Positions 51,722-60,290 of a stretch of DNA of 64,000 bases are shown in pieces. Below the pieces are notes generated by a model that searched no databases, was not told the origin of the DNA, and saw only the letters and a program-made list of their open reading frames with translations. The position numbers were made by a program, and so were the translations under genes. How positions within the stretch are numbered: position 1 is the first letter of the stretch; every line of letters begins with the position of its first letter. Origin of the DNA: Arenibacter sp041392165 (GTDB taxonomy: Bacteria; Bacteroidota; Bacteroidia; Flavobacteriales; Flavobacteriaceae); contig JAWKMN010000001.1 in assembly GCA_041392165.1 (NCBI GenBank), positions 682,001 to 746,000 on the forward strand, written 5' to 3'.

Positions 51722-51849
51722 TGCCTTCGGTACTTGGATATAAGGTCAAATTTTCTTAAACTAACGGTCCAGGGATACTTTTTTTTCGTAAATTAAAGTG
51801 TGTTGTCCATTATGGAACAATTTATTATTTTAACCTAAATTTAGGAACA

Positions 51850-52134
51850 ATGTCTAAAACATCCGCCCGTTGGTTATTGGTATTGGGTCTTGTTATTGTT
51901 GGCTTTGGGGTCGGGATCTACTTGCAGGATTTAAAACATCGGGAAAGTACTAAGGCGGCTTGGAAGGCCAACCGCTTCAATGTGGCCAGATTTAACAAGA
52001 TAATGCGCTATGCCGGTGATATGAACGACCAAAATTGGGCTTCCATGCGGGATAGTATTGGTAGTCAGTTAGATAGTTTAATGATTTTAAGGTTCAGAAA
52101 AGAGGTGGATAGTATTAAAAAAATAAAAAAATAA
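51850..52134 (+). CDS. Small single-pass membrane-anchored protein, unknown function
   Basis: 94 residues: an N-terminal helix (about 8-26, WLLVLGLVIVGFGVGIYL) and a charged helical tail with LKHRESTKAAWKANRFNVAR and SIGSQLDSLMILRFRKEVDS. The tail is probably periplasmic or cytoplasmic on a single anchor. I do not recognise a family. The ATG lies 11 nt after AAATTTAGG. The gene is followed by a dispersed repeat and terminator. Confidence 0.6.
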   Translation: MSKTSARWLLVLGLVIVGFGVGIYLQDLKHRESTKAAWKANRFNVARFNKIMRYAGDMNDQNWASMRDSIGSQLDSLMILRFRKEVDSIKKIKK

Positions 52135-52198
52135 AACTCTCAGTATAAAGTGTCCTGATTGTAAGATATCATCGGGATATGTTTGTACTACAAGTAAG

Positions 52199-52291
52199 CT
52201 ACCTCGGGGCAAGCCCACGAGGCATTGAAAGAAGATTTAAGTTTGATTTCGACGCAAGCGTTGGAGCATTTAAATCTCGATTATCGAGTAA
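52199..52291 (+). repeat. Dispersed ~90 bp repeat, copy 1
   Basis: Begins CTACCTCGGGGC, contains a hairpin CCTCG...CGAGG, then GCATTGAAAG, GATTTCGACGCAAGCG, GGAGCAT and ends in a small hairpin CTCGA-tta-TCGAG. A second copy in the same orientation lies at 56880-56960. Confidence 0.7.
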
Positions 52292-52299
52292 TTAATGAT

Positions 52300-52328
52300 G
52301 AAAAGCAACCCAAAGGGGTTGCTTTTTT
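52300..52328 (+). terminator. Terminator hairpin after the repeat
   Basis: AAAGCAACCC (52302-52311), AAAG-like loop, GGGTTGCTTT with further T. The stem is perfect and the A/T flanks make it usable in both directions. Confidence 0.7.
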
Positions 52329-52478
52329 TATGAAAAACAACTTTGGTCGGTATTGTCATTATTGATCGAATAGTTAACTTAGAGGAAAATAAATGTAATG
52401 GGCATAAAAACATGTTGAGTATGGTAAACCTTCCTTTTATTATGATATCGACATACAAAAAAATATTAAATTGCTGTT

Positions 52479-53045
52479 ATGGACATTAATTCGTGGGATT
52501 GGATTTTTCAGCTGTTGGGACGCTTACACCCAATGGTAGTGCATTTTCCCATAGGTTTGTTGGTCGTAGCCCTGTTTTTGGAGTTTTTGACCCTTGGCGG
52601 AAAAAGGCCGGGTCTAAGGGAGGGTATTAATTGGATGATCTGTTTGGGAGCTGTATTTGCCCTGCTGGCGGCAGTCTTGGGTTGGTTGTTACGTACCCAT
52701 GACGACTACGTTGGGGATTTGGTCCAGTTTCATCAAAATGCGGGTATTGCTACGGCCATTTTGGCCTTTGTCACCTATATATTGTTGCGAAATACTTTAA
52801 CCGGACGGCTTGCCAATTTTATATATTATCGTGTAGGACTGTTCTTAACGGTAATATTGCTGGTGGTGGCCGGTCATTTGGGAGCAAGTCTAACCCATGG
52901 GGAAGATTACCTTGCCAGCGTGTTACCGAACAATCAAGATTCTTATGATGATGAAAGGACAAGGATATTATTGACGGAATTAAAGGAACTGGATTCTTTG
53001 TCCGAAACACAGCAGGAAGAATTAAATATGGGAGTCCGGGCATTT
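52479..53045 (+). CDS. DUF2231-like membrane domain, 5' part of a frameshifted Planctomycete-type cytochrome gene
   Basis: About 190 residues before the frame is lost: four hydrophobic segments (starting LHPMVVHFPIGLLVVALFLEF, then IAAVLGWLL-type, IATAILAFVTYILL, LFLTVILLVVAGH) that fit the DUF2231-like membrane domain often fused to PSCyt1 haem domains. The frame runs on to a stop at 53153, but the sequence after about 53040 is out of frame with the continuation at 53045. Restoring one T in the TTTT run at 53043-53046 would join the two parts into a single protein of about 947 residues. The reading frame before and after is well conserved, so this is either a recent single-base deletion or a sequence error. 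Confidence 0.75.
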
Positions 53046-55321
53046 TGGCCCATAATTGTTATCAGTGCCATAGTGAAAATAAACAAAAGGGCGATTTGGT
53101 ACTGGACAATAAACGCGGAGTGTACCAAGGAGGGAAGTCGGGCCCCATTATAGTAGCCGGTAGGCCGGAAGAAAGCGAGATGTTTCTCAGGGTAAGCCTT
53201 CCGCCAGATCATGACGATGTAATGCCCAAGAAAGGGAAGGTGTTGAAGGATAGTGAAATACGGCTGATCGAATTGTGGATCAAAAATGGGGCAAAATGGT
53301 CAGATGGGGCGCTGAAGATTTTCCCCGAGGCCGAGTTGGCCCTCTCGCAACCTGAATTGCCCAAGGATAGTAAGGAGAGCCATCCCGTAGACAAAATAAT
53401 GGATTCTTATTTTAAGGAAAAAAAGTTAAAATGGCCGGAGGTTGTGGACGATAGGACATTTATTAGGCGTGCCTACCTGGATATTCTTGGCCTCCTTCCA
53501 GAGCCACTGAAAATAGATCAGTTTGTGACCGATAGGGATAAGGAAAAGCGGGCCAGGCTTATAGATGAATTGTTGGGGGATACCCATAATTATACCCAAC
53601 ATTGGCTGAGTTTTTGGAACGATATACTTAGGAACGATTACAGTGGCCCCGGATTTATAACCGGAGGACGTAAACAAATTACAGATTGGTTGTACAAATC
53701 TCTTTTGGAAAATAAGCCCTATAATGTTATGGTCAAGGAATTGATAAATCCGACCGAAGCATCCGAAGGGTTTATAAAAGGGATAAAATGGAGGGGCTTG
53801 GTCAATGCCAGTCAACGTACTGAAATGCAGGCCGCCCAAAATATAGGTCAGTCTTTGATGGGGGTAAACGTAAAATGCGCTTCCTGCCATAACAGTTTTG
53901 TCAGTAATCTTACTTTGGAGCAGTCCTATGGGTTTGCATCGATTTTTGCGGATTCCCTAATGGAATTGAATAGGTGCGATATGCCCATTGGAAAAATGGC
54001 CGAGGTCAATTTTTTATATCCGGAACTGGGCTCCGTAGAAGCGGAGAGTGTAAAGGAAAGATTGTTATTGCTTTCGGAGGTAATGGTAAAACCGGAGAAC
54101 GGCAGACTTTACAGAACCATTACCAATAGGTTTTGGAAGCGATTAATGGGAAGGGGGATAGTGGAACCCGTAGACGAAATGGACAACGAACCTTGGAATG
54201 CCGATCTGTTGGATTGGCTGGCTGCCGATTTTGTGCATTCCGGCTTGGATATAAAACAGCTCCTTAAAACGATCATGACGTCAAAATCCTACCAATTGGA
54301 AACGACCCGATTGGAAAATCAGGAAGAGCTGCAAAAGGGATATGTATTTGATGGTCCCATACTTAGACGGCTAAGTGCAGAGCAGTTTTCCGATGCCGTT
54401 AGTCAAATTGTGGCACCCATGTATTATGCGGCAGCATATGATCCCAGTAATGAAGATCTGCCTTTTAAAAGGATCTGGCACAGGGAGATCAAGTTTGACC
54501 GTGACGTATTGCCAGAACCGGGAAAGCGGTATTTTAGGAATAGTTTTAATTTGGATGATAAAAAGATTCGTGCCGCAAAAGCATTGATTTCCGTAGATCA
54601 TTCCTATACCCTATATCTTAATGGAAAAAAAATATCAGAAGGTACGGATTGGAGAAAAGTGGATCGCCTGGAGGTAGCCGACAAGCTTGTTCAAGGTAAG
54701 AACTTATTGGCCATAGAGGGGCAAAATGAAGGTGCCATTGCCAATCCTGCTGGAATCCTGTTCGCCATGAAGATCCAATATGAGGACGGGACACAACTAA
54801 TGGTCACTTCCAATGATAAATGGAAAAGTACTGATAAACTACCTGAAGCAGGATGGACGGGTACAAAATTTGATGACGATAGCTGGCAGGGAGTCCGTAA
54901 TTATGGTTCCAGTAATTGGGACAAATTGGTGAATTTTACTTTTGAAGGTCCGATAAGGGAGTTTGCCAGGGCCAGCCTTGTAAAACAACATCCATTTATG
55001 AAGGTAATGGGGAGGCCCACTAGGGAAAATGTGGCTACTACGAGAGATGAGCAGGCAACTTTGTTACAGGCGCTGGAGCTGACCAATGGGGAGTATTTCA
55101 ATGGTGTGCTCAGGGAAGGGGCAACGGAATGGCTCAAGAAATATGGGGCTAGTCATGAGGATATGGTGCTTAATTTATATCAAAGGACCTTGGGCAGAAA
55201 TCCGACCGAAAAGGAAAGGGGGATCATGCTCGGTGTCCTGCAAACGGATGAGAAGGAAGAAGCATTGCAGGATCTTTTTTGGTCCATGTTCATTTCCCCC
55301 GAATTTCAATTTATATACTAA
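53045..55321 (+). CDS. PSCyt1-DUF1549-DUF1553 cytochrome-type protein, 3' part
   Basis: A 758-residue continuation of the gene above, beginning LAHNCYQCHSENKQKG with a CxxCH haem c site (PSCyt1 domain, about 1-80). DUF1549 (PSCyt2, about 110-330) follows, with a second CxxCH (CASCHNS); a beta-sandwich insert of the carbohydrate-binding type with YTLYLNGKKI lies near 480-600; and DUF1553 (PSD1) is split around it (NRFWKRLMGRGIVEPVDE ... LYQRTLGRNPTEKE). Such proteins are abundant in Planctomycetes and some Bacteroidota and always occur with DUF1501 genes, here 6 nt downstream. They are thought to act in periplasmic breakdown of complex glycans. The start codon in this fragment is a TTG at 53045; a true start should lie in the 5' part. 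Confidence 0.8.
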   Translation: MAHNCYQCHSENKQKGDLVLDNKRGVYQGGKSGPIIVAGRPEESEMFLRVSLPPDHDDVMPKKGKVLKDSEIRLIELWIKNGAKWSDGALKIFPEAELALSQPELPKDSKESHPVDKIMDSYFKEKKLKWPEVVDDRTFIRRAYLDILGLLPEPLKIDQFVTDRDKEKRARLIDELLGDTHNYTQHWLSFWNDILRNDYSGPGFITGGRKQITDWLYKSLLENKPYNVMVKELINPTEASEGFIKGIKWRGLVNASQRTEMQAAQNIGQSLMGVNVKCASCHNSFVSNLTLEQSYGFASIFADSLMELNRCDMPIGKMAEVNFLYPELGSVEAESVKERLLLLSEVMVKPENGRLYRTITNRFWKRLMGRGIVEPVDEMDNEPWNADLLDWLAADFVHSGLDIKQLLKTIMTSKSYQLETTRLENQEELQKGYVFDGPILRRLSAEQFSDAVSQIVAPMYYAAAYDPSNEDLPFKRIWHREIKFDRDVLPEPGKRYFRNSFNLDDKKIRAAKALISVDHSYTLYLNGKKISEGTDWRKVDRLEVADKLVQGKNLLAIEGQNEGAIANPAGILFAMKIQYEDGTQLMVTSNDKWKSTDKLPEAGWTGTKFDDDSWQGVRNYGSSNWDKLVNFTFEGPIREFARASLVKQHPFMKVMGRPTRENVATTRDEQATLLQALELTNGEYFNGVLREGATEWLKKYGASHEDMVLNLYQRTLGRNPTEKERGIMLGVLQTDEKEEALQDLFWSMFISPEFQFIY

Positions 55322-55327
55322 GCAATA

Positions 55328-56779
55328 ATGGATAAGGATTTACCTATCAATGCACGTAGGGATTTTGTGAAAAAGATGGCAGCGGCCAGCCTTTCGGCAG
55401 CTTCGACCAGTATTCCCCTTGCCAGTTTTTTAAGTTCCTGTACTTCGGATCCCGCAATAACATCCAAAGCGGATACAATAATATTGTTGTGGATGGCCGG
55501 GGGAATGGCCCATACGGAAACATTTGACCCCAAGGCTTATGTACCTTATTCCAAGGGAGTGGAGAGCAAAAGGGTGTTAAGTACCTTTCCCAAGGTACCT
55601 ACCATTGTGGATGGACTCCATTTTTCACAGGGATTGGAATCTATTGGAAATGTTATGGATAAAGGGGCCATAATCCGTTCCTATAAATCGGCCGATCTGG
55701 GTCATATTCTTCATACCCGGCACCAGTACCATTGGCATACTTGTTATGAGCCACCTCAATCGGTTCAGGCACCCCATCTTGGGGCCTGGATTGCCAAGGA
55801 GTTGGGTCCGGTAAATCCTGTTATCCCCCCATTTATTGCCATGGGCCAACGTTTTACGGTGGGGGAGGCCGAGGAGCTCAAGGCGTTCCATTCCGCTGGT
55901 TTTTTAGGCAGCGAGTACGGCCCGTTCCTAATTCCGGACCCCTCCACAGGTTTGGATAGTGTAAGGCCACCGCAGGGAATGTCACTGAAAAGATTTGAGG
56001 CCCGCTATAAATTGTATAAGGAATTGGCCAATAAGAGCAAGATCATGGAGGGTGGGAGCGATTATCAAAGGGAATCCTTGATGCGCTCCATGGAGCAATC
56101 CTATAGACTGTTGAACTCTCCGGAAGCCAAGGTGTTCGATTTGGGCCAAGAACCCAAGGAAGTATACAATACCTACAATACGGGGAGGTTTGGCCTGGGA
56201 TGCCTATTGGCAAAAAGATTGGCCATGAACGGGGGAAGGTTTATAAGTGTCTCTACAGAATATGAACCTTTTCTTGGTTGGGATACCCATGAAAACGGCC
56301 ATATCCGTGCCGCAAAAATGAAAGCATTGATAGATAGGCCCATTGCCCAACTTATTAAAGATCTGGACGAGTCCGGGCATTTGGATAGGACGTTGATCAT
56401 ATTGGCCAGTGAATTTAGTAGGGACGCCATTATGGAAGGTAGGCCCGGAGAACCTGTACAGGACCAAGTGGATCAACCGGATATTATTGAGGATGAAAAG
56501 TTTTATGGTATGCATAGACATTTTACGGATGGCAGCTCTATTCTCATGTGGGGAGGAGGAATAAAAAAAGGCCTGGTCTACGGCAAGACAGCGGATGAAC
56601 GGCCTTGTTCTTCCATTGAAAACCCGGTAGTGATAGATCAGGTACATCAATCCATATATCATGCTTTGGGGATGCACCCGGAAACCAATTATACCATAGA
56701 GGGGAGACCCTTTTATACTACCCCCGATGGACAAGGGAAACCTATATTGGATCTATTTGGAGAAAAATTGGTATCCTAA
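55328..56779 (+). CDS. DUF1501 (sulfatase-like) secreted protein
   Basis: A 483-residue protein with a Tat-type leader (NARRDFVKKMAAASLSAAS) and a Cys near residue 38 (FLSSC) that may be lipidated. The DUF1501 core begins ILLWMAGGMAHTETFDPKAY and continues with LHFSQGLESIGNVMDKGAIIRS, LGWDTHENGHIRAAKMKALID and an ILASEFSRDAIM segment resembling the alkaline-phosphatase/sulfatase fold. It lacks the sulfatase Cys/Ser-x-Pro-x-Arg maturation motif, so classic sulfatase chemistry is not indicated. It follows the PSCyt gene by 6 nt and pairs with it as in most genomes. Confidence 0.85.
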   Translation: MDKDLPINARRDFVKKMAAASLSAASTSIPLASFLSSCTSDPAITSKADTIILLWMAGGMAHTETFDPKAYVPYSKGVESKRVLSTFPKVPTIVDGLHFSQGLESIGNVMDKGAIIRSYKSADLGHILHTRHQYHWHTCYEPPQSVQAPHLGAWIAKELGPVNPVIPPFIAMGQRFTVGEAEELKAFHSAGFLGSEYGPFLIPDPSTGLDSVRPPQGMSLKRFEARYKLYKELANKSKIMEGGSDYQRESLMRSMEQSYRLLNSPEAKVFDLGQEPKEVYNTYNTGRFGLGCLLAKRLAMNGGRFISVSTEYEPFLGWDTHENGHIRAAKMKALIDRPIAQLIKDLDESGHLDRTLIILASEFSRDAIMEGRPGEPVQDQVDQPDIIEDEKFYGMHRHFTDGSSILMWGGGIKKGLVYGKTADERPCSSIENPVVIDQVHQSIYHALGMHPETNYTIEGRPFYTTPDGQGKPILDLFGEKLVS

Positions 56780-56879
56780 TCCTAAGTTAAGTGTCGGTTA
56801 AAGTGTCTTTTTGGTGAACCTGTTACATTGAAACATGCCTCAATCAAACAAAAATAGGTGCCATTAATTTTGGGGTAAA

Positions 56880-56960
56880 CTACCTCGGGGCATTGAAAGG
56901 AACTTTATTTTTAGATTTCAACGCAAACGTAGGAGCATATCAATCTCGATGATCGAGTAA
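56880..56960 (+). repeat. Dispersed ~90 bp repeat, copy 2
   Basis: Matches 52199-52291 in the same orientation but lacks the 11-bp part that makes the first hairpin (CTCGGGGCATTG here against a version with AAGCCCACGAG inserted). The 3' hairpin CTCGA-tga-TCGAG is kept. Confidence 0.7.
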
Positions 56961-57005
56961 AGAATCCGCAAAATGGTAGGAGTCCAAGGCCTGAATCGGC
57001 TTCTT

Positions 57006-57131
57006 TTAAAAGAAACCAAAAGCTGCCAAAATCAAACATACTACCACAGCCAACAGGATAGCCACCAATACTACGATCATAAGGCTAAGGAATCCATTGA
57101 GTACCCTTGTGCCAAAAGTAACTTCTTCCAT
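57006..57131 (-). CDS. 41-residue membrane peptide
   Basis: Reads MEEVTFGTRVLNGFLSLMIV, then VLVAILLAVVVCLILAAFGF and F: a soluble start and one long hydrophobic helix. Start (57131) and stop (57006) are clean. It lies 154 nt after the sugar porter stop on the same strand. The pattern is convincing for a real small membrane protein of unknown role. Confidence 0.5.
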   Translation of the reverse strand: MEEVTFGTRVLNGFLSLMIVVLVAILLAVVVCLILAAFGFF

Positions 57132-57284
57132 GATATTTAAATTTTAAAACAATGTAATGAATTATTCCCAAATTATAATGTGTTTTGGTGTCAAATCCGT
57201 TAAGTGGCCCTCATTTGGTATACTAATCCGTTGAAGTGTTAAAAATTTCGATAAAATACTGAAAATCAATAAGTGGTATTTTTT

Positions 57285-58601
57285 TTACTTGCTCAATTTT
57301 TTGCTTAATTGCTCCAACGTAATTCCTTTGGTCTCCGGCATCATAAAGAATACAAAGAGCAATTGCAGCACCATCATAAAGGCGAAGAAACCAAATACGG
57401 GACCGGGGCCTACCCAGACAAACAGTGCAGGGATGGAGGAGGGAATAAGCCAGGCCAAAACCCAATGTACGGAACTTCCAAAGGCCTGTCCTGATCCTCT
57501 GAGGTGATTTGGAAATACCTCGGATATAAAAACCCAAATTACGGCCCCTTGGCCAATGGCATGCGAGGCTATGAACAAGAAGAGAAAAATGGGGACGGCC
57601 ATCCCTTCCCAGTTTAGAATAAATGCTGCGGCTACTAGCGATAAGGAAATTATATAACCAAAGGAACCAATATACATGAGCTGTTTGCGTCCAAGTCGGT
57701 CAATAAGAAATATGCCTAAAAAAGTAAAGATAAGGTTGGTGATACCGATTCCTATACTACTGAGCAGGGCAGTGCTTTCTCCCAATCCTGCCGCTTCAAA
57801 TATCCGTGGGGCGTAGTATAAAAAAGCGTTTATACCTGAAAATTGATTGAAAAAAGCAATCAAAAACGCCAAGGTTAGCGGAAAGCGATATTTTTTCATG
57901 AAAATATTCTCCGAGGCCTGCCCGGCTTCTTTCCCATTGGCGATTTCGGCTTCCAATTCTTCTACGGAAAGGTCCGGATTTATGGAGTTGAGTATTTTTT
58001 TGGCTTCTTCGGTCCTGTTCTTGGTCAGTAGCCATCTTGGACTTTTCGGTACTGTTAGAACAAATAAGGTGTACATTATTGCGGGGAAAGCTTCCACCCC
58101 TACCATCCATCTCCAATCGTTTTCGCCAAGGTTACTGAGGGCGTAATTCGACATGAACGCTACCAGAATTCCAAAAACCAACATAAATTGATAAAGCCCC
58201 ACCAATCTCCCCCTATCCTTGGCCGGGGCAATTTCCGAAATATAGGAAGGGGCCGCTACCGTGGAGGCACCTACTCCCAGACCACCTATAAACCTGAAAA
58301 TTCCGAAGGTAACGGGGTCATTGGCAAAGGCCGATCCTATGGCGGATACGGAATAGAGTATCCCTATCCAAATTAGGGTGTTCTTTCTGCCAATTTTGTT
58401 GGTGGGTATCCCTCCCAATATAGCGCCAATAACGGTCCCGAACAATGCCATTCCTATTACTACCGTTCCATGAAAGGCTTCGGAGGAGTTCCATAAAAGT
58501 TGTAATTTTTTTTCGGCACCTGAAATAACTACAGTGTCGAAGCCAAATAAAAAACCGGCCAAAGCGGCAATAAGGGAAATGCGAAGTATTTTGGAATTCA
58601 T
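57285..58601 (-). CDS. MFS sugar porter
   Basis: About 438 residues from the ATG at 58601; a TTG at 58634 is less likely. Twelve membrane helices and sugar-porter signatures: RFIGGLGVGASTVAAPSYISEIAP, SPRWLLTKNRTEEAKKIL after helix 6, DRLGRKQL, and the C-terminal PETKGITLEQL. It should import a monosaccharide with protons across the inner membrane. The substrate cannot be set from sequence. No sugar kinase or isomerase adjoins it; the lipoprotein upstream on the same strand is 60 nt away. Confidence 0.9.
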   Translation of the reverse strand: MNSKILRISLIAALAGFLFGFDTVVISGAEKKLQLLWNSSEAFHGTVVIGMALFGTVIGAILGGIPTNKIGRKNTLIWIGILYSVSAIGSAFANDPVTFGIFRFIGGLGVGASTVAAPSYISEIAPAKDRGRLVGLYQFMLVFGILVAFMSNYALSNLGENDWRWMVGVEAFPAIMYTLFVLTVPKSPRWLLTKNRTEEAKKILNSINPDLSVEELEAEIANGKEAGQASENIFMKKYRFPLTLAFLIAFFNQFSGINAFLYYAPRIFEAAGLGESTALLSSIGIGITNLIFTFLGIFLIDRLGRKQLMYIGSFGYIISLSLVAAAFILNWEGMAVPIFLFLFIASHAIGQGAVIWVFISEVFPNHLRGSGQAFGSSVHWVLAWLIPSSIPALFVWVGPGPVFGFFAFMMVLQLLFVFFMMPETKGITLEQLSKKLSK

Positions 58602-58661
58602 AATTTGGTTCGTTGATTTTTGTAAAGCTAACAAAAAAAGTAAACCAAATATGAGGCATAA

Positions 58662-58922
58662 TTAAGACAGGGCCATTTTTGGAGTGAGCGTATCCCTGGA
58701 TCTGGACTTTTGTCCATTTTTGGATTTGGTAGGGATGTTGTTGTTCCTCTGAGGAACTGCTTTTTCCGGTTCCGCCCTCTCCATATTTTCTTTTTGCCTA
58801 TTTGGAACAGCACTTTTGGATGGGGTAGTGCCCTGTTGTTCTCCCATGCGTTCTCTACATGAGAGGCAGAAAAGGAGAAAAGTGGTCAGGGAAACCAGGT
58901 ATAACATTCGGGAATTTTGCAT
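58662..58922 (-). CDS. Small lipoprotein, unknown function
   Basis: 86 residues with a lipoprotein signal (LVSLTTFLLFCLSC, lipidated Cys near 22) and a short, charged, probably unstructured mature part rich in Lys, Arg, Pro and Asn. No domain is recognised. It begins 17 nt after the stop of waaA on the same strand, so the two are likely co-transcribed. Confidence 0.6.
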   Translation of the reverse strand: MQNSRMLYLVSLTTFLLFCLSCRERMGEQQGTTPSKSAVPNRQKENMERAEPEKAVPQRNNNIPTKSKNGQKSRSRDTLTPKMALS

Positions 58923-58939
58923 AATCGTAGCATAGGTGT

Positions 58940-60175
58940 TCAGATTAATGTACGTATATATGCCATAATCTGGATGCTTGCCCCTTTATTTTCAGAAATA
59001 TAAGTGCTGTTAATACCTCCTATGTTTTTAAGATGCTCCACCTTAATTAGCAGGTCGTTGATCAGGGAGAAGAATTCTTTTGCGGATCGCACAACCAATA
59101 CACCTCCTTTGTTGACCAGATCCTCGGCTTCCTTGAATCCTTTAAAGTTAGGGCCAATAATTACCGGTATACCGTACACTGCGGGTTCCAGTGTGTTGTG
59201 CAATCCGGTGGCAAAACCGCCGCCCACATAAGAAATTTCGGCGTAACTATAAATTTTGGTCAATAGGCCAATGGTGTCTACAATGAGAACATCATAATTG
59301 GATAGGTCTTTGTTCCCTATTTCAGAATAAAGAATTGTTTTCTTTGCAATGGAAGACTTGAGTTTATTGATATGTTCCGGTCTGATATTGTGCGGGGCAA
59401 GAACAAATTTTAGGGAAGATCGGCCGGTATTGATATAGGGTACCAACACTTCTTCATCATCGGGCCAAGTGCTGCCGGCCACCAATGTTTGTCCGCCATC
59501 TTTAAAATCTTCCATGAAGGACAGGTTGTTATCCCTCTCAAGAATTTCAACGACCCTATCAAATCTGGTATCCCCACTAATGGAAGTGTTCCTGATGTTT
59601 ATTTTATGCAATAATTCAATGGATTTGGCATCCTGAACAAAAATATGGGTGAAATTTTGGAGGGCCTTTCGCATGAAGCCGCCATAGCCCTTAAAGTATA
59701 TTTGATCCTCCTTGAAAAGGGCGGAGATCAATAAGGTAGGGATGTTCCTTTGAGACAAAGCTTTCATATAATTGGGCCATATTTCATACTTGACAAAAAT
59801 GGCCAACTTGGGATTGATAAGATCCAAGAACAGCGCTACATTTTTTTTGGTGTCCATTGGAAGGTAGGTCACCATATCAGCGGCGGCGGTATTTTTTTTG
59901 ACCTCATAGCCCGAGGGGGAAAAAAAAGTGACCAATATTTGATATGTAGGATAATTCTTTTTTAACTGCTCTATAACAGGAAGGCCTTGTTCAAATTCGC
60001 CCAAAGAGGCCGTGTGTACCCAAATTATGGAATTTTCCTGACCAATGTTTTTTTGTAAATAGGACATGGCCCCTTTCCTTCCGTCTACGAACAGTTTGAT
60101 TTTTGAATGGAACAAGGCAATCAATCTCAGGAAAAGCCCGGCTAATTGTACGGCAAAATTATATATGGCAAACAC
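58940..60175 (-). CDS. waaA: 3-deoxy-D-manno-octulosonic acid (Kdo) transferase
   Basis: WaaA (GT30) adds Kdo from CMP-Kdo to lipid IVA in lipopolysaccharide synthesis. The protein has an N-terminal membrane-associated helix (FAVQLAGLFLRLIALF), the acceptor site HTASLGEFEQG with the catalytic Glu (about residue 60), a glycosyltransferase-B fold with ISGDTRFDR, AGSTWPDDEEVL and a C-terminal domain with EISYVGGGFATGLHNTLEPA, the CMP-Kdo binding region. The start is taken as the GTG at 60175 because it fits the family length. A TTG at 60232 would add 19 residues and overlap the aminotransferase promoter. Loss of the gene would affect outer-membrane integrity. Confidence 0.85.
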   Translation of the reverse strand: MFAIYNFAVQLAGLFLRLIALFHSKIKLFVDGRKGAMSYLQKNIGQENSIIWVHTASLGEFEQGLPVIEQLKKNYPTYQILVTFFSPSGYEVKKNTAAADMVTYLPMDTKKNVALFLDLINPKLAIFVKYEIWPNYMKALSQRNIPTLLISALFKEDQIYFKGYGGFMRKALQNFTHIFVQDAKSIELLHKINIRNTSISGDTRFDRVVEILERDNNLSFMEDFKDGGQTLVAGSTWPDDEEVLVPYINTGRSSLKFVLAPHNIRPEHINKLKSSIAKKTILYSEIGNKDLSNYDVLIVDTIGLLTKIYSYAEISYVGGGFATGLHNTLEPAVYGIPVIIGPNFKGFKEAEDLVNKGGVLVVRSAKEFFSLINDLLIKVEHLKNIGGINSTYISENKGASIQIMAYIRTLI

Positions 60176-60236
60176 AGGATCTTTGTTTGGGGCTAAAATA
60201 CGTTTCTTTGTATAAATTCCATTGGCCGCCAATCCT

Positions 60237-60244
60237 TATTTTTG
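60237..60244 (+). promoter_or_regulatory. Candidate -7 promoter of the aminotransferase gene
   Basis: TATTTTTG fits TAnnTTTG and lies 46 nt before the ATG at 60291. It is immediately beside the 5' end of the divergent waaA frame. Confidence 0.35.
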
Positions 60245-60290
60245 TAATATTGTTCGCGCCAAACCATGTTTGGGATCTAAGTTTTATTCA

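Noticed and set aside
55328..56779. Active sulfatase
   Set aside because: DUF1501 shares the fold, but the formylglycine maturation motif is absent.
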